From NCBI RefSeq assembly GCF_017874455.1, contig NZ_JAGGLN010000004.1:255456-319455 (forward strand): a stretch of 64,000 nucleotides of DNA, written 5' to 3'. Positions within the stretch are counted from its first letter, which is position 1, and each line of letters starts with the position of its first letter. The notes beneath the pieces were generated by a model, which worked only from the letters and a program-made list of their open reading frames with translations, was not told where the DNA came from and did no database searches. This DNA comes from Methanobacterium aggregans. GTDB taxonomy: Archaea > Methanobacteriota > Methanobacteria > Methanobacteriales > Methanobacteriaceae. Positions 8,684 to 18,050 of this stretch are shown here, in pieces. A program made the translations under genes and the position numbers.

Positions 8684-9331
8684 ATGAACAAAACACTAGA
8701 TGAAGATGGAAAAATATCAACCAAAGAGAAAATATTTCAAGTATCAGTGGATCTTTTCTCAGAAAAAGGTTTTAATGCAGTTTCAATTCGTGAGATAGCA
8801 CGTGAAGTGGGTATAAGGGAAAGTTCAATTTACAACCACTACAAAAACAAGGAGGCGATACTGGACACCATAATCGAGTACTTCATGGAGGTTATGGGAT
8901 CATCGGGTCCACCAGAAGATGTAGGGACAGAGATGCTCACCCAGAGCCCTGAAGCATTCCTGAAACTTGGTGCATCCATGTACATGGATCAGATCAACAC
9001 CCCAACCATGAACAAGATCTGGAGGATAATCTCCATAGAGATGTACCAAAACGAGAGGATAAGGCACATATTCCTTGAAAGTATGTTGGAAGAACCTTTG
9101 AAGTTCTGGGAGTCAATCTTCACTCAGTTGATTCATAACAAACTCATAAAACCCTTCGATCCCAAGATCCTTGCAAGGGAGTACTTCTTCTTTGGAGTAC
9201 ACCTCTTCTTCGAATACTTCGTTTTAAGGTACCATGATACAGAGGAGTCATTTATTGATGCTGCAAAGGACAGGTTAATGGAACATATAGACTTTTTGCT
9301 AGCGGTTATAACTCCCGAGGTGGAAAAATGA
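8684..9331 (+). CDS. TetR family transcriptional regulator
   Basis: A 215-residue repressor-type protein. Residues about 12-60 hold the TetR N-terminal helix-turn-helix (IFQVSVDLFSEKGF, SIREIAREVGI, SSIYNHYKNKEAIL), and the rest is a helical ligand-binding and dimerisation domain. I use the ATG at 8684; a TTG at 8675 is possible but has no better ribosome binding site. The gene overlaps the DUF116 gene by four bases (ATGA), so the two are translationally coupled. The twin inverted repeats upstream are its likely binding sites, controlling itself, the downstream genes and the divergent flavoprotein. The inducer is unknown, perhaps the acid or aldehyde handled by the downstream enzymes (inference). 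Confidence 0.92.
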   Translation: MNKTLDEDGKISTKEKIFQVSVDLFSEKGFNAVSIREIAREVGIRESSIYNHYKNKEAILDTIIEYFMEVMGSSGPPEDVGTEMLTQSPEAFLKLGASMYMDQINTPTMNKIWRIISIEMYQNERIRHIFLESMLEEPLKFWESIFTQLIHNKLIKPFDPKILAREYFFFGVHLFFEYFVLRYHDTEESFIDAAKDRLMEHIDFLLAVITPEVEK

Positions 9332-10545
9332 TAGTTAAAACACCATATTCACTTAAGAACGGGGCCGATGATTCAAATGAATACTACCAAGATATTTCAA
9401 ACTTCACGGATCAAGTTCTATCTGAATCAGAATTCCATATAAAGGATGTTCTTGATGATTTTAAGGATTATGAATCAAAATATGTAAAAAAATCATCCCC
9501 AAGAGATCTGATGGTCTTTGAAGTCCTGATGATAGGTGTGTTCTGGAGGGCTTACATCAAAAGAGCCGTTAAAATTGACCCTAAATCCCAGAAGCTGCTT
9601 GCAGAACTTTCAAGGGAGAGAACTGAGGATGAAGAACTGAAACCCATTGTAGATCCTATAAGGGGTGTTCTTGCAACTTTAATTCTGCTTCCTGAAGACC
9701 CAAAATCCGAAGAGATTCCTGAACTGAATGTAGAAAATCTTGATAAACTATTTAAATGGCTTGAAGCAACTGGAGAATTTCAGGAGGAATTGAAACATCT
9801 AAAAACATGGATGGATTTTTTACGTGATTTAAATCCTCAGGAATCCTCTTCACATCTTGCAAAGATTTTCATGTTTGCAGACTGGTTCGAATACGCAAGC
9901 AACAATGTTCTCGGCAGTTACACATGCAAACTTGAAGGATTCCTGGAGGAAAACCGTGAAAAACACCTCTGGAATGAAGATATCATGTTGTTCACCAGGA
10001 AAAGGTCTGAGTACCATTTGAACATGTTTGGAGCCGAAGTTATGAGCAGAGAATTCAGAGAATCCTTTAAGAGCAGACCCAGAAAGGCTCTTCTGCTTCC
10101 TAGATGCATGTGTTTACTGCCCGAATCTGAGTGCATGGCTTCAGAGACCAACCTTGGACGGGCTTGCACAGGCTGTACTCCAAAATGCAGGGTTAACGCC
10201 CTCAGCAGATGTGGTGAAAAGAATGAGTTTGAGGTTTACGTTGTGTCCCATGAATCATCCGCATTATCCCTGAGCACACAGAAGGACCGGGATGAGCTGG
10301 GAATAGTGGGTGTTGCATGCATCATGAACCTAATATCCGGGGGTTGGAAATCAGAATCCCTTGGCATTCCGGCCCAGTGTGTCCTTCTTGACAGCTGTGG
10401 ATGCCGGCACTGGATAAATAGTAGTGAACCCACAGATATCAGCGAATATCATCTTATGAAGCTTCTGAAAACAGGCACGAAAGTATTTGAGGATGATTGG
10501 CCATGTTCAGCCCAGTTAAATGGGCATAAATGTTCAACCATGTGA
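9328..10545 (+). CDS. DUF116-containing protein
   Basis: 405 residues. The C-terminal about 150 residues match DUF116: a Cys-rich stretch starting at LPRCMCLLPESEC, then CTGCTPKC, then LGIVGVACIMNL and a CVLLDSCGCRHW end. This pattern suggests a metal or Fe-S site. The N-terminal about 250 residues are helical and unknown. The family is of unknown function and is common in methanogens and anaerobes. It starts within the TetR stop codon (ATGA overlap). The last residues, WPCSAQLNGHKC, add two further cysteines. It is the first enzyme-like gene under the TetR promoter; its link to the genes after the 193-bp gap is by co-orientation only. Confidence 0.85.
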   Translation: MIVKTPYSLKNGADDSNEYYQDISNFTDQVLSESEFHIKDVLDDFKDYESKYVKKSSPRDLMVFEVLMIGVFWRAYIKRAVKIDPKSQKLLAELSRERTEDEELKPIVDPIRGVLATLILLPEDPKSEEIPELNVENLDKLFKWLEATGEFQEELKHLKTWMDFLRDLNPQESSSHLAKIFMFADWFEYASNNVLGSYTCKLEGFLEENREKHLWNEDIMLFTRKRSEYHLNMFGAEVMSREFRESFKSRPRKALLLPRCMCLLPESECMASETNLGRACTGCTPKCRVNALSRCGEKNEFEVYVVSHESSALSLSTQKDRDELGIVGVACIMNLISGGWKSESLGIPAQCVLLDSCGCRHWINSSEPTDISEYHLMKLLKTGTKVFEDDWPCSAQLNGHKCSTM

Positions 10546-10738
10546 TTTACGTTAAAAATGTGTAAAACAGAAGTTAAAACTATGAAGATTATGTACTATG
10601 TTATTTGAACACCATAATTATACTTCTCAAAGTGTAGATATTACAAACAACAGTTTAATGAAAAAAATTTTCAATTAATAAAAAAAATGGATGAATTGGA
10701 TGTACCCATTGTAACAGGCCGTCAAAGAGGGGAAAGGA

Positions 10739-12055
10739 TTGAATACTGTTGATAATGAATTAAAGTCATCTCAAAGCCAAAAAGAAGATATTAATCAGGA
10801 TGTTAAAAAAGTTCTCCTGGTTGGTTACAACGGTGCCAACAACACCGGATCTGAAGCTCGGCTCATCTCCATAATAAAGGATGTGAGGGCTGTTTTAGGG
10901 CCAGATGTCTTTATAACCATTCCAACACTCAATGAGAAGAATTTACGCCGCTACATCAAGGAAGAAGCCAACCTTAAAATCGTGCCAATTCCATCAATTT
11001 TCTTCTTTGCAATTAGAAAGCTTGTAAAAGAGCATGACCTGGTTTTACTTGTTGAAGGAAGTTGTTACATGGACACATGGACTTCAGCTCTTCTCTGGGC
11101 TTTTTTATGGACAACAAGATGTGCTAATTCTTTTAAAAAACCATGTGTCGCTTATTCAGTGGATGTTGGAGATCTATCAACTTTAAATAGTTTTTTTGTT
11201 AAAAGAGAAGCCAGTAAGACTGATCTGATCATAACCAGAACTAAGTTAGCTGCAGATAAGCTAAAAAAGATAGGGGTCACTGCGCCCATAAAACATGCGG
11301 CAGATAGCGCTTTTACCTTCCAGAAAGATGGGAAGGATGAAACCATCCTCAAAGACATATGGTTAAAAGAATCTCTTCCCAAACCTGAGGCGGGTGTTGT
11401 GGGATTTGCAGTGGTAGATTTTTATCTGTGGCCTGTTGTTATAAGGCCCTGGGGCAGAAGCAAGGATATTTATAAATGGCCGTATTACTTCTCCCGCTCA
11501 AAAAAGAGAGCTCAAAGAAGTGACGACTTGGCTGCCAGCTGGGCTGCTTTAGCCGATGGAGTAGTAGAAACACATGGCAAAAACATTGCACTTGTCTGTA
11601 TGGAAGAATTGGACAAACCCCTTGCACTCAGTATCTTAGGTAAAATGCAGCACTCCGAGAATGCATATATATTTACTTCAAGCGAATTTAACACCTCTCA
11701 GATGACAGGAATACTGCAGGGCCTTGAATTACTGGTTACATCACGTTACCATGCAGCTGTTTTATCCCTTGAATCATATGTACCTCAAATAGCAGTTGCG
11801 CACGACCCCCGTCTAAAGGGACTTTACAATGAACTGGGAATTGATAAGGAATACCTTTTTGATTGCAGACCTGAAAATACATGTGAAACAGTATGGAGTG
11901 AAGTCAAAAAACAGGCAAATGAACTTCTTGAAAATCCGGGAAAAATATGTAACACGTTGAAGCAGGGTTATGACCAGCATTTAAGGGGAGCAAATGAAAA
12001 TCGGCAGTTGTTAAAAGAATTTTTAATTGAAAGAGGATGGAAGGTGAAACCTTGA
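10739..12055 (+). CDS. Polysaccharide pyruvyl transferase family protein
   Basis: A 438-residue protein. An N-terminal Rossmann-like segment, VLLVGYNGANNTGSEARL, and the C-terminal TSRYHAAVLSLE plus LKGLYNELGI motifs are typical of the polysaccharide pyruvyl transferase (CsaB/WcaK-like) family. Members transfer pyruvate from phosphoenolpyruvate to sugars or act as related glycosyltransferase-like enzymes. No signal or membrane helix is seen, so it is cytoplasmic. The start is a TTG behind GAGGGGAAAGG. Its end overlaps the next gene, marking the head of a tightly packed run of four genes (10739-17014). In this context it might modify a sugar or another acceptor joined to the product of the reductase-ligase (inference). 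Confidence 0.82.
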   Translation: MNTVDNELKSSQSQKEDINQDVKKVLLVGYNGANNTGSEARLISIIKDVRAVLGPDVFITIPTLNEKNLRRYIKEEANLKIVPIPSIFFFAIRKLVKEHDLVLLVEGSCYMDTWTSALLWAFLWTTRCANSFKKPCVAYSVDVGDLSTLNSFFVKREASKTDLIITRTKLAADKLKKIGVTAPIKHAADSAFTFQKDGKDETILKDIWLKESLPKPEAGVVGFAVVDFYLWPVVIRPWGRSKDIYKWPYYFSRSKKRAQRSDDLAASWAALADGVVETHGKNIALVCMEELDKPLALSILGKMQHSENAYIFTSSEFNTSQMTGILQGLELLVTSRYHAAVLSLESYVPQIAVAHDPRLKGLYNELGIDKEYLFDCRPENTCETVWSEVKKQANELLENPGKICNTLKQGYDQHLRGANENRQLLKEFLIERGWKVKP

Positions 12056-15036
12056 ATAGCAGGGTTTTCATCACAGGAGACACTGGTTTTCTGGGAACAC
12101 AGATAGTCCGCAGATTGATTAAAAAGGAAAATTGTTGCATTGTAGTTCTGGTACGGGGTTCCGATGATGAATCTGCCAAAAGGCATCTTGCCCGTTCATG
12201 GTGGGAGTGGCCTGAGCTTTTGGAATTAATTAATGAAGAAGATGAAGATCTTAAAGCAACTGACAGTATGCTGGATGAAATACCAGATATATTTGATCCA
12301 GATGCTGATAAAGTGCAAAAAAAATTATCAAACAGAAAATTCCAGTTCGTTAGGGGAGATATTTCAAAGGAAAAACTCGGCCTTGAAAGGGGATTGTATG
12401 AAGATCTGGTAGGTAAAGTCACCCATATAATTCATACAGCTGCAGATCTTAGGCTCAATGCCCCAATGGAAGAACTCAGGAAAATCAATGTTCAGGGAAC
12501 TCTTAACGTTCTTAAATTGGGTGAAGATGCCCAACTTAACCATGGAATTCAACGTTTCTCCCATGTATCCACAGCTTACGTTGCAGGTGGACGGAAAGGT
12601 CATGTTGATGAGAATTCACTTACAGATGAGTATGAATTCTTGAGTAACTACGAAAGAAGTAAGTTTGAAGGGGAGGTTGAGGTAAAAAAATTCGATCTAC
12701 CAGTATCTGTATTCAGGCCAGGTATGGTGGTTGGTGATTCCGATACAGGTTATGTGAAAACATTCAACACAGTGTACACTATTTTAAGGCTTTACCTCAA
12801 TGGAAAGATGAGGATCATCCCTGTTTCTTCATCGCTTAAGATAAATCTTGTACCTGTGGACTACGTTGCAGATGCAGTTACTGATTTAACATTTGATCCC
12901 ACTGCAGAAGGCCAAAATTTCCATTTAACAGCACCACATGAGTTCCTTCCAAGTGTTAGAGAACTCGTTGATTTCATAAACACATGGGCACAGGATGATC
13001 TAGATTTAAAACTTCCAAATCCCATATTTTTACCCTTATCATCAATGATCCCCTATGTCTCAAAGTTACAGAATTTAACTGGTTCAAAGGGTGGAATGAT
13101 CAATACAATTGCCCTACTTTCACCATACTTCAACGAAAAAAGGGAATTTTCCAGGAAGAACATTGAAAAACTGAGTGGACCATATAAAATTCACTGGAAA
13201 TCTTTTTTACCTAAAATACTGGATTACGCAGTTTATATGGGCTTTTTCCACCGTTCCGATAGAACAGTTCATGAACAAATTTTATTCCGACTTAACAGTC
13301 AAAGCAGACCTGTTGATTATTACGATGTGGTGGGCAGCAGATTTAAAAAAAGATCCTCAACTGAGGTTCAGAGTGATATGCTCGCAGCTGTAAGATCGCT
13401 TCGATCAATGGGAGTTGGTCCAGGGGACAGGGTGGCAATGGTGGGATTTAACAGCACTCGCTATTTGACACTGGACGTTGCCCTAGGATTAGTGGGGGCT
13501 GTGAATGTTCCATTATATTATACAAGCCCCATAGATGAAATTAAAGAAATTTTAAAGGATTGTGGAGCGTCTGTACTTTTTGTAGGTACGCCCCAGATCC
13601 TGGATAAATTGGGAGAATTTGAAGAACTGGGAACAAAAACGATCTCATTTTGCAGGGAATCCATGGAACTCCCATCCAGGGTTATGAGTTGGAAAGAATT
13701 TCTGGACCTTGGAAAAAGTGAATCTCAAATTAAGGAATTTGGGGTCCCTGTGGCTCCTGTGGATTTTAACAGCATCGCAACCATCCGTTACACCTCTGGA
13801 ACCACAGGTAAACCTTCAGGCGTTACCTTCACCCATGGAAATTTGAGGTGGATGGCTGAATTCATTGCTTCAATGCCTCCATGGATTGACAGAAACCGTG
13901 AAGTTTCTTATCTATCATTTCTACCCATGAACCACGTTGTTGAAGGTATTTTAGGAACTTATGCTCCTTATTATGCTCCTGCACCCTTGAAACTCTACTT
14001 CCTTGAAGACTTCCAGGATCTGCAGAGAACACTACCAAAGGTGAGACCTACCATATTTTTCTCGGTACCCAGATTCTATGAGAAGGTATGGTCACATATA
14101 ATGCAAAGTAAACTTGGACATATGTATCTAGATGCAGATAAAGGTTTTAAAAAAAGGGTACTTCAAAGAATATTAAAAAGGGCTGTCCTTAAAAATGCAG
14201 GTCTTGATGCATGTGCTCAATTAATTGTAGGTTCAGCACCTTTAAGTGAAGATATCCTCAGGTGTTACAAAGGGTTAGGTATTGAAGTTCACAATGCCTA
14301 CGGCTTAACTGAAGCACCACTTGTTACCATAAATCGTTTGGGGGCCAACAGAATAGGAACTGTGGGTGAAGCCCTCCCATGCACAGATGTGAAAATAAAA
14401 AGTGACGGAGAAGTCATGGTACGCGGGCCTCAGGTAACAAAGGGTTACTTCAATGATAAGTCCCGTAACAATCATTTATTTAAAGATGGCTGGCTTCTTA
14501 CAGGTGACTACGGTTATCTAACTCCTGAAGGAAGTCTTGTGATAACAGGACGTAAAAAGGAACTGATAGTCAACGCTTACGGGAAAAGTATCAGTCCATT
14601 GAAGATCGAATCAATGTTAAAGGATATAGGCTGCGTATCTGAGGCCATGGTGTTTGGAGATGAAAAACCGTACTGTATTTCGTTGATATGGGTAGATGAA
14701 GATGTAAAACTAGATGAGATTGACGAAGCCATGACAAAAGTGAATTCTAAACTCTCTCATCCAGAGAAAATAAAACGATGGGCAGTTTTAAAAAACGATC
14801 TTTCCATAGAAAACAGTGATTTAACAGCAAATCTCAAACTTAAAAGAAAAAATATTGTTAAACGCTATCAGAATCTTATAAAATTCATGTACACAGATTG
14901 GAATGTTGATAAATATTCCGGTGAATACGTTTCTGGGGAATACCTTAAGGAACGTAGTAATGAAAAAATCCCTGAAAACATATTAAAATCAGGCACACTT
15001 CATTTAGGAAGTGCAGGAAACAATTATGAGCATTAA
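12052..15036 (+). CDS. Fused thioester-reductase-like SDR and AMP-forming acyl ligase
   Basis: About 994 residues with two catalytic modules. Residues 5-390 are an extended short-chain dehydrogenase of the fatty acyl-CoA reductase/thioester reductase type: TGDTGFLG at 8-15 for NAD(P)H and YERSK (Y200, K204) as the catalytic pair. Residues about 405-990 are an AMP-forming acyl-CoA synthetase: YTSGTTGKPSG at 580-590, NAYGLTEAP, and GDYGYLTPEG with ITGRKKEL. Together they could activate a carboxylic acid with ATP and reduce the thioester to aldehyde or alcohol. The order (reductase first) is opposite to carboxylic acid reductases, and I see no carrier domain, so CoA is the likely thiol. I favour TTG 12052 behind AAGGTGA; ATG 12037 is the alternative. 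The substrate is unknown. Confidence 0.85.
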   Translation: MNSRVFITGDTGFLGTQIVRRLIKKENCCIVVLVRGSDDESAKRHLARSWWEWPELLELINEEDEDLKATDSMLDEIPDIFDPDADKVQKKLSNRKFQFVRGDISKEKLGLERGLYEDLVGKVTHIIHTAADLRLNAPMEELRKINVQGTLNVLKLGEDAQLNHGIQRFSHVSTAYVAGGRKGHVDENSLTDEYEFLSNYERSKFEGEVEVKKFDLPVSVFRPGMVVGDSDTGYVKTFNTVYTILRLYLNGKMRIIPVSSSLKINLVPVDYVADAVTDLTFDPTAEGQNFHLTAPHEFLPSVRELVDFINTWAQDDLDLKLPNPIFLPLSSMIPYVSKLQNLTGSKGGMINTIALLSPYFNEKREFSRKNIEKLSGPYKIHWKSFLPKILDYAVYMGFFHRSDRTVHEQILFRLNSQSRPVDYYDVVGSRFKKRSSTEVQSDMLAAVRSLRSMGVGPGDRVAMVGFNSTRYLTLDVALGLVGAVNVPLYYTSPIDEIKEILKDCGASVLFVGTPQILDKLGEFEELGTKTISFCRESMELPSRVMSWKEFLDLGKSESQIKEFGVPVAPVDFNSIATIRYTSGTTGKPSGVTFTHGNLRWMAEFIASMPPWIDRNREVSYLSFLPMNHVVEGILGTYAPYYAPAPLKLYFLEDFQDLQRTLPKVRPTIFFSVPRFYEKVWSHIMQSKLGHMYLDADKGFKKRVLQRILKRAVLKNAGLDACAQLIVGSAPLSEDILRCYKGLGIEVHNAYGLTEAPLVTINRLGANRIGTVGEALPCTDVKIKSDGEVMVRGPQVTKGYFNDKSRNNHLFKDGWLLTGDYGYLTPEGSLVITGRKKELIVNAYGKSISPLKIESMLKDIGCVSEAMVFGDEKPYCISLIWVDEDVKLDEIDEAMTKVNSKLSHPEKIKRWAVLKNDLSIENSDLTANLKLKRKNIVKRYQNLIKFMYTDWNVDKYSGEYVSGEYLKERSNEKIPENILKSGTLHLGSAGNNYEH

Positions 15037-15628
15037 ACTAAAAATATTATCCATTTGGACCCCACAATCCCTTTTGATTAATGAACTGGACAGGGTTGCG
15101 GAGGTAACAACTGAATGTCTGGATAAACTTCTGAAAGAACACTCCGCAGAGTCTTTGAACCTTTTGGAAGACTTGGTTATGGAAGGAAATCTTGAGCAGA
15201 GAAGAGCTTTAATGGCTGAAGGTCACAATGTCAGAGTAAATGCTCTTATTGACGCCATTGGATATGAAAAAGCCATGGAAGTGGGCAGAACTGAAATGTT
15301 CAAAGCAGGTTACAAACTGGGATTGGAAGCACGTGGACGTCTTGGTGTAAATGAAAACATCAGGGACACCATTAAAGCTGCACAGATACTGTACAGAGTA
15401 CTTGGAATAGAATTCAAAGTCGAAAAGCTGGAAAAAAATATGGTTTTAATGGTGAAAAGATGCTCACTCGCCAATTATTACTCTCCTGAGACATGTAGAA
15501 TGATGAGTGCTGCAGATGAAGGTGTTGTTCATGGTTTAAATGAAAATTTAAACATGTTATTCAAAAAAAGGATAACTGAAGGTGCAAAAGAGTGTACAGC
15601 ATGTATAAAATCTAAAAATCAGTTGTGA
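15026..15628 (+). CDS. ATC-hydrolase-like protein
   Basis: 200 residues, starting within the last codons of the fusion gene (11-bp overlap, AGGAAACAATT upstream), so translationally coupled. The C-terminal half resembles the L-2-amino-thiazoline-4-carboxylic acid hydrolase-like family: a KRCSLANYYSPETCRMM block, a following D-E-G, and a final G-A-K-E-C-T-A-C. The N-terminal half is helical with MAEGHNVRVNALIDAIGYEKA. Family members are often found beside enzymes of unusual acid metabolism. The four cysteines in the C-terminal part could bind metal. Function here is inferred only from neighbours: perhaps hydrolysis or binding of an intermediate. V4R-like proteins are an alternative relation. 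Confidence 0.6.
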   Translation: MSIKLKILSIWTPQSLLINELDRVAEVTTECLDKLLKEHSAESLNLLEDLVMEGNLEQRRALMAEGHNVRVNALIDAIGYEKAMEVGRTEMFKAGYKLGLEARGRLGVNENIRDTIKAAQILYRVLGIEFKVEKLEKNMVLMVKRCSLANYYSPETCRMMSAADEGVVHGLNENLNMLFKKRITEGAKECTACIKSKNQL

Positions 15629-15727
15629 TCTAAAATATCTAAAATTTGATTGAAAACAATTGAAATTACTAATTTGAACTTTAATAACTTTAATAAAAGA
15701 TTAATTGAATTATACGGGGCAAAAACT

Positions 15728-17014
15728 ATGAAAGCAATAGTTGTGGGATCTGGTGCGGGAGGAGGAACTGCTGCACGTGAATTGGCCATGAATGGATTTG
15801 ATGTCACCATACTTGAGGCAGGAAAAGTATTCAAACCCTTCACCAGACGTTTGACCATGACGGAACCCCTCAGAAAGGCAGGTCTTCTTGGAGGCGAAAA
15901 AACTATTGGCCTTATATTTCCTTATATGGATGTGATGCGTTCGGAGAAGGACCTGGTGCTGGTTAGAGGCATTGGTACCGGTGGCTGCACCACTTTATCC
16001 TGCGGCAACATGGTACGGGCTGATCATGGATTAAAAGAGATAGGACTCGATCTTACACCGGAATTTGAAGAACTTGAAAATATTGTAGGTGTGAAACCCT
16101 TTCCAAAGAAGAGATGGAGGCCTCTGACCAGAACTATGTTTGAATCCGCTGCAAAATTAGGTTTAAACCCACATCCAACTCCAAAGGCTGTTGAACCGCG
16201 TTTATGTACCTCCTGTGGACTTTGTGAAATGGGATGTTCTACTGGGGCACGCTGGGACTCAAGGCAGTTTTTAGAGGACGCCCTGAAAATGGGAGCTCTG
16301 CTCCACACATCGTCCCCTGTGCAGAGGGTTGTAATGGAAAATGGGTGTGTGAAAGGTGTTGTTGTTAAATCAGGACGATCAAATAAGGTTATAGAGGGAG
16401 ATGTGGTTGTTTTAGCTGCAGGGGGAATTGGAACAGCCCAGATACTGAAGAATTCAGACTTACCTGCTGAAGACCATCTCTGGGTTGATATTGTTCTTAC
16501 CCTTGGAGGCATTTCTAAAGGAGCCAAACAGCTTAAAGAACCCCCTATGTTGTGGTACACAGAGCATGATAACTACATATTATCCCCCTATCTGGATGTA
16601 TTATCCCACTGGTTCCATAAACCGTGGAGAAACGTTTCACTGGAAGATAGGGTTGGAATAATGGTAAAAATGGCAGATATGGAAGAAGGTACTGTTTCTG
16701 CAGACGGATCTGTGAATAAAAATATTTCTTCCGAGGATCGAACCAAAATAGACATGGCAGTTTCCCATGCAAAAGAAATAATGGAAACTTCAGGAGTTTC
16801 AGGTCCATTTGTAAAGGGAATGTACAATGGAGGCCATCTTGGGGGGACAGTTCCCCTGAAAAAAGAGGATGTAGCTTCAATGAAGCCTTCATGGCTGCCA
16901 GATGGATTGTGGGTTGCTGACCTCTCACTCGCTCCCCGCTCACAGGGCCTCCCAACCATTTTATTGGCTTCAGCTATGGCATTAAGGGTGGCAAGGAAGA
17001 TTATACAGGACTGA
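15728..17014 (+). CDS. GMC-type FAD oxidoreductase with Fe-S motif
   Basis: 428 residues. The FAD-binding GSGAGGG lies at 7-13, with ILEAGK closing the Rossmann beta strand. A GTGGCTTLSCGN segment follows, and the C-terminal DLSLAPRSQGLPT plus LLASAMALRVA matches the GMC/alcohol oxidase C-terminal signature. Unusually, C160-x2-C163-x2-C166-x3-C170 forms a ferredoxin-like [4Fe-4S] motif in the middle. The GMC family oxidises alcohols to aldehydes; with an Fe-S cluster it may exchange electrons with ferredoxin instead of O2 (inference). I start at ATG 15728 behind ACGGGGC, since earlier codons are not protein-like. It follows the acyl reductase fusion, suggesting aldehyde/alcohol chemistry. Confidence 0.85.
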   Translation: MKAIVVGSGAGGGTAARELAMNGFDVTILEAGKVFKPFTRRLTMTEPLRKAGLLGGEKTIGLIFPYMDVMRSEKDLVLVRGIGTGGCTTLSCGNMVRADHGLKEIGLDLTPEFEELENIVGVKPFPKKRWRPLTRTMFESAAKLGLNPHPTPKAVEPRLCTSCGLCEMGCSTGARWDSRQFLEDALKMGALLHTSSPVQRVVMENGCVKGVVVKSGRSNKVIEGDVVVLAAGGIGTAQILKNSDLPAEDHLWVDIVLTLGGISKGAKQLKEPPMLWYTEHDNYILSPYLDVLSHWFHKPWRNVSLEDRVGIMVKMADMEEGTVSADGSVNKNISSEDRTKIDMAVSHAKEIMETSGVSGPFVKGMYNGGHLGGTVPLKKEDVASMKPSWLPDGLWVADLSLAPRSQGLPTILLASAMALRVARKIIQD

Positions 17015-17121
17015 TCTTGTAGATGGTCATGTGACTTAGGTAAACATAGGAAACTATTCAGGATTAACTGTATAACCTAGACTAAAAAAGATACACAATT
17101 CATGCATAAAGGAGATTTTAA

Positions 17122-17895
17122 ATGAAAATATTAGCAATAATTGGAAGCCCAAAAGGTAAAGGTAACAGTTACAAGGTTACAAAGGAAGTTGAGGAAAAAA
17201 TGAGGGGAATGGAAGATGTAACCTTTGAATATCTTTTTCTCAAAGACGTTGACCTGCAAATGTGCCGTGGCTGCTTTTCATGCGTTATTAAGGGGGAAAA
17301 TTTCTGCCCTATTAACGATGACAGGGCCAAAATTGAGGATAAAATGCTTAAATCAGACGGAGTCATATTCGTAACACCCTGCTACTGCCAGAACGTGTCA
17401 GCACTCCTGAAAAACTTTATAGACAGATTCTCCTATGTATTCCACAGGCCGCGCTTTTTTAACCAGAAAGCCATGGTTTTAGCCACAACTGGAGGTGCAG
17501 GATTAAAAGAAACTTTAGACTATTTATCCAAACTTGAAGTTTGGGGTTTTGGACCTGTAGTTAAACTTGGTGCCCTATATCCACCATGGCCTGCATCTGA
17601 ACGCCTTAAAATTAAAAATAAGAAGAAAATAGTCGGATCCACAGAGGAGTTCTACAAAAAGCTTAAGGGAAAAAAACATCCATCCCCTGGATTTAACCAG
17701 TACATGCACTTCAGGTTCATGAAAACAACCTCTGATATGAAGGAATATCTACCTGCAGATAACGAGTTTTATAAGGATAAAAAGGAGTTTTTTTATCCAG
17801 TTAAAATTAATCCTTTCAAGAAGTGGTTTGCATCAGTCATGATAAAAATTGCCATGTTCATGATGAGGGATATAGGACCAGAGGATGTTAAATAG
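17122..17895 (+). CDS. Flavodoxin-fold NAD(P)H-dependent oxidoreductase
   Basis: 257 residues. The N-terminus ILAIIGSPKGKGNSYKV is the FMN phosphate-binding loop of the NADPH-dependent FMN reductase/iron-sulfur flavoprotein family. CRGCFSCVIKGENFC holds three closely spaced cysteines that in iron-sulfur flavoproteins bind a cluster, and VTPCYCQNVSALLKNFIDR completes the core. The C-terminal 90 residues extend beyond the usual fold. AAGGAG lies nine bases before the ATG. It lies 107 bp after the GMC gene on the same strand and could feed electrons to the reductase or GMC enzyme (inference). Confidence 0.87.
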   Translation: MKILAIIGSPKGKGNSYKVTKEVEEKMRGMEDVTFEYLFLKDVDLQMCRGCFSCVIKGENFCPINDDRAKIEDKMLKSDGVIFVTPCYCQNVSALLKNFIDRFSYVFHRPRFFNQKAMVLATTGGAGLKETLDYLSKLEVWGFGPVVKLGALYPPWPASERLKIKNKKKIVGSTEEFYKKLKGKKHPSPGFNQYMHFRFMKTTSDMKEYLPADNEFYKDKKEFFYPVKINPFKKWFASVMIKIAMFMMRDIGPEDVK

Positions 17896-18050
17896 GATTG
17901 AACCTTCTGATACCCTTTTGATACCTCTAAATTATTTTTTAAAATGGTTAATTCCAATCAATACATAAAAAAAGAATTTTTTAAAAAAGATATTATGGAA
18001 ATAGATTTTTAATAAAGAAGGATAAGGATCTATTTCTAAAAGGTGTAAAA

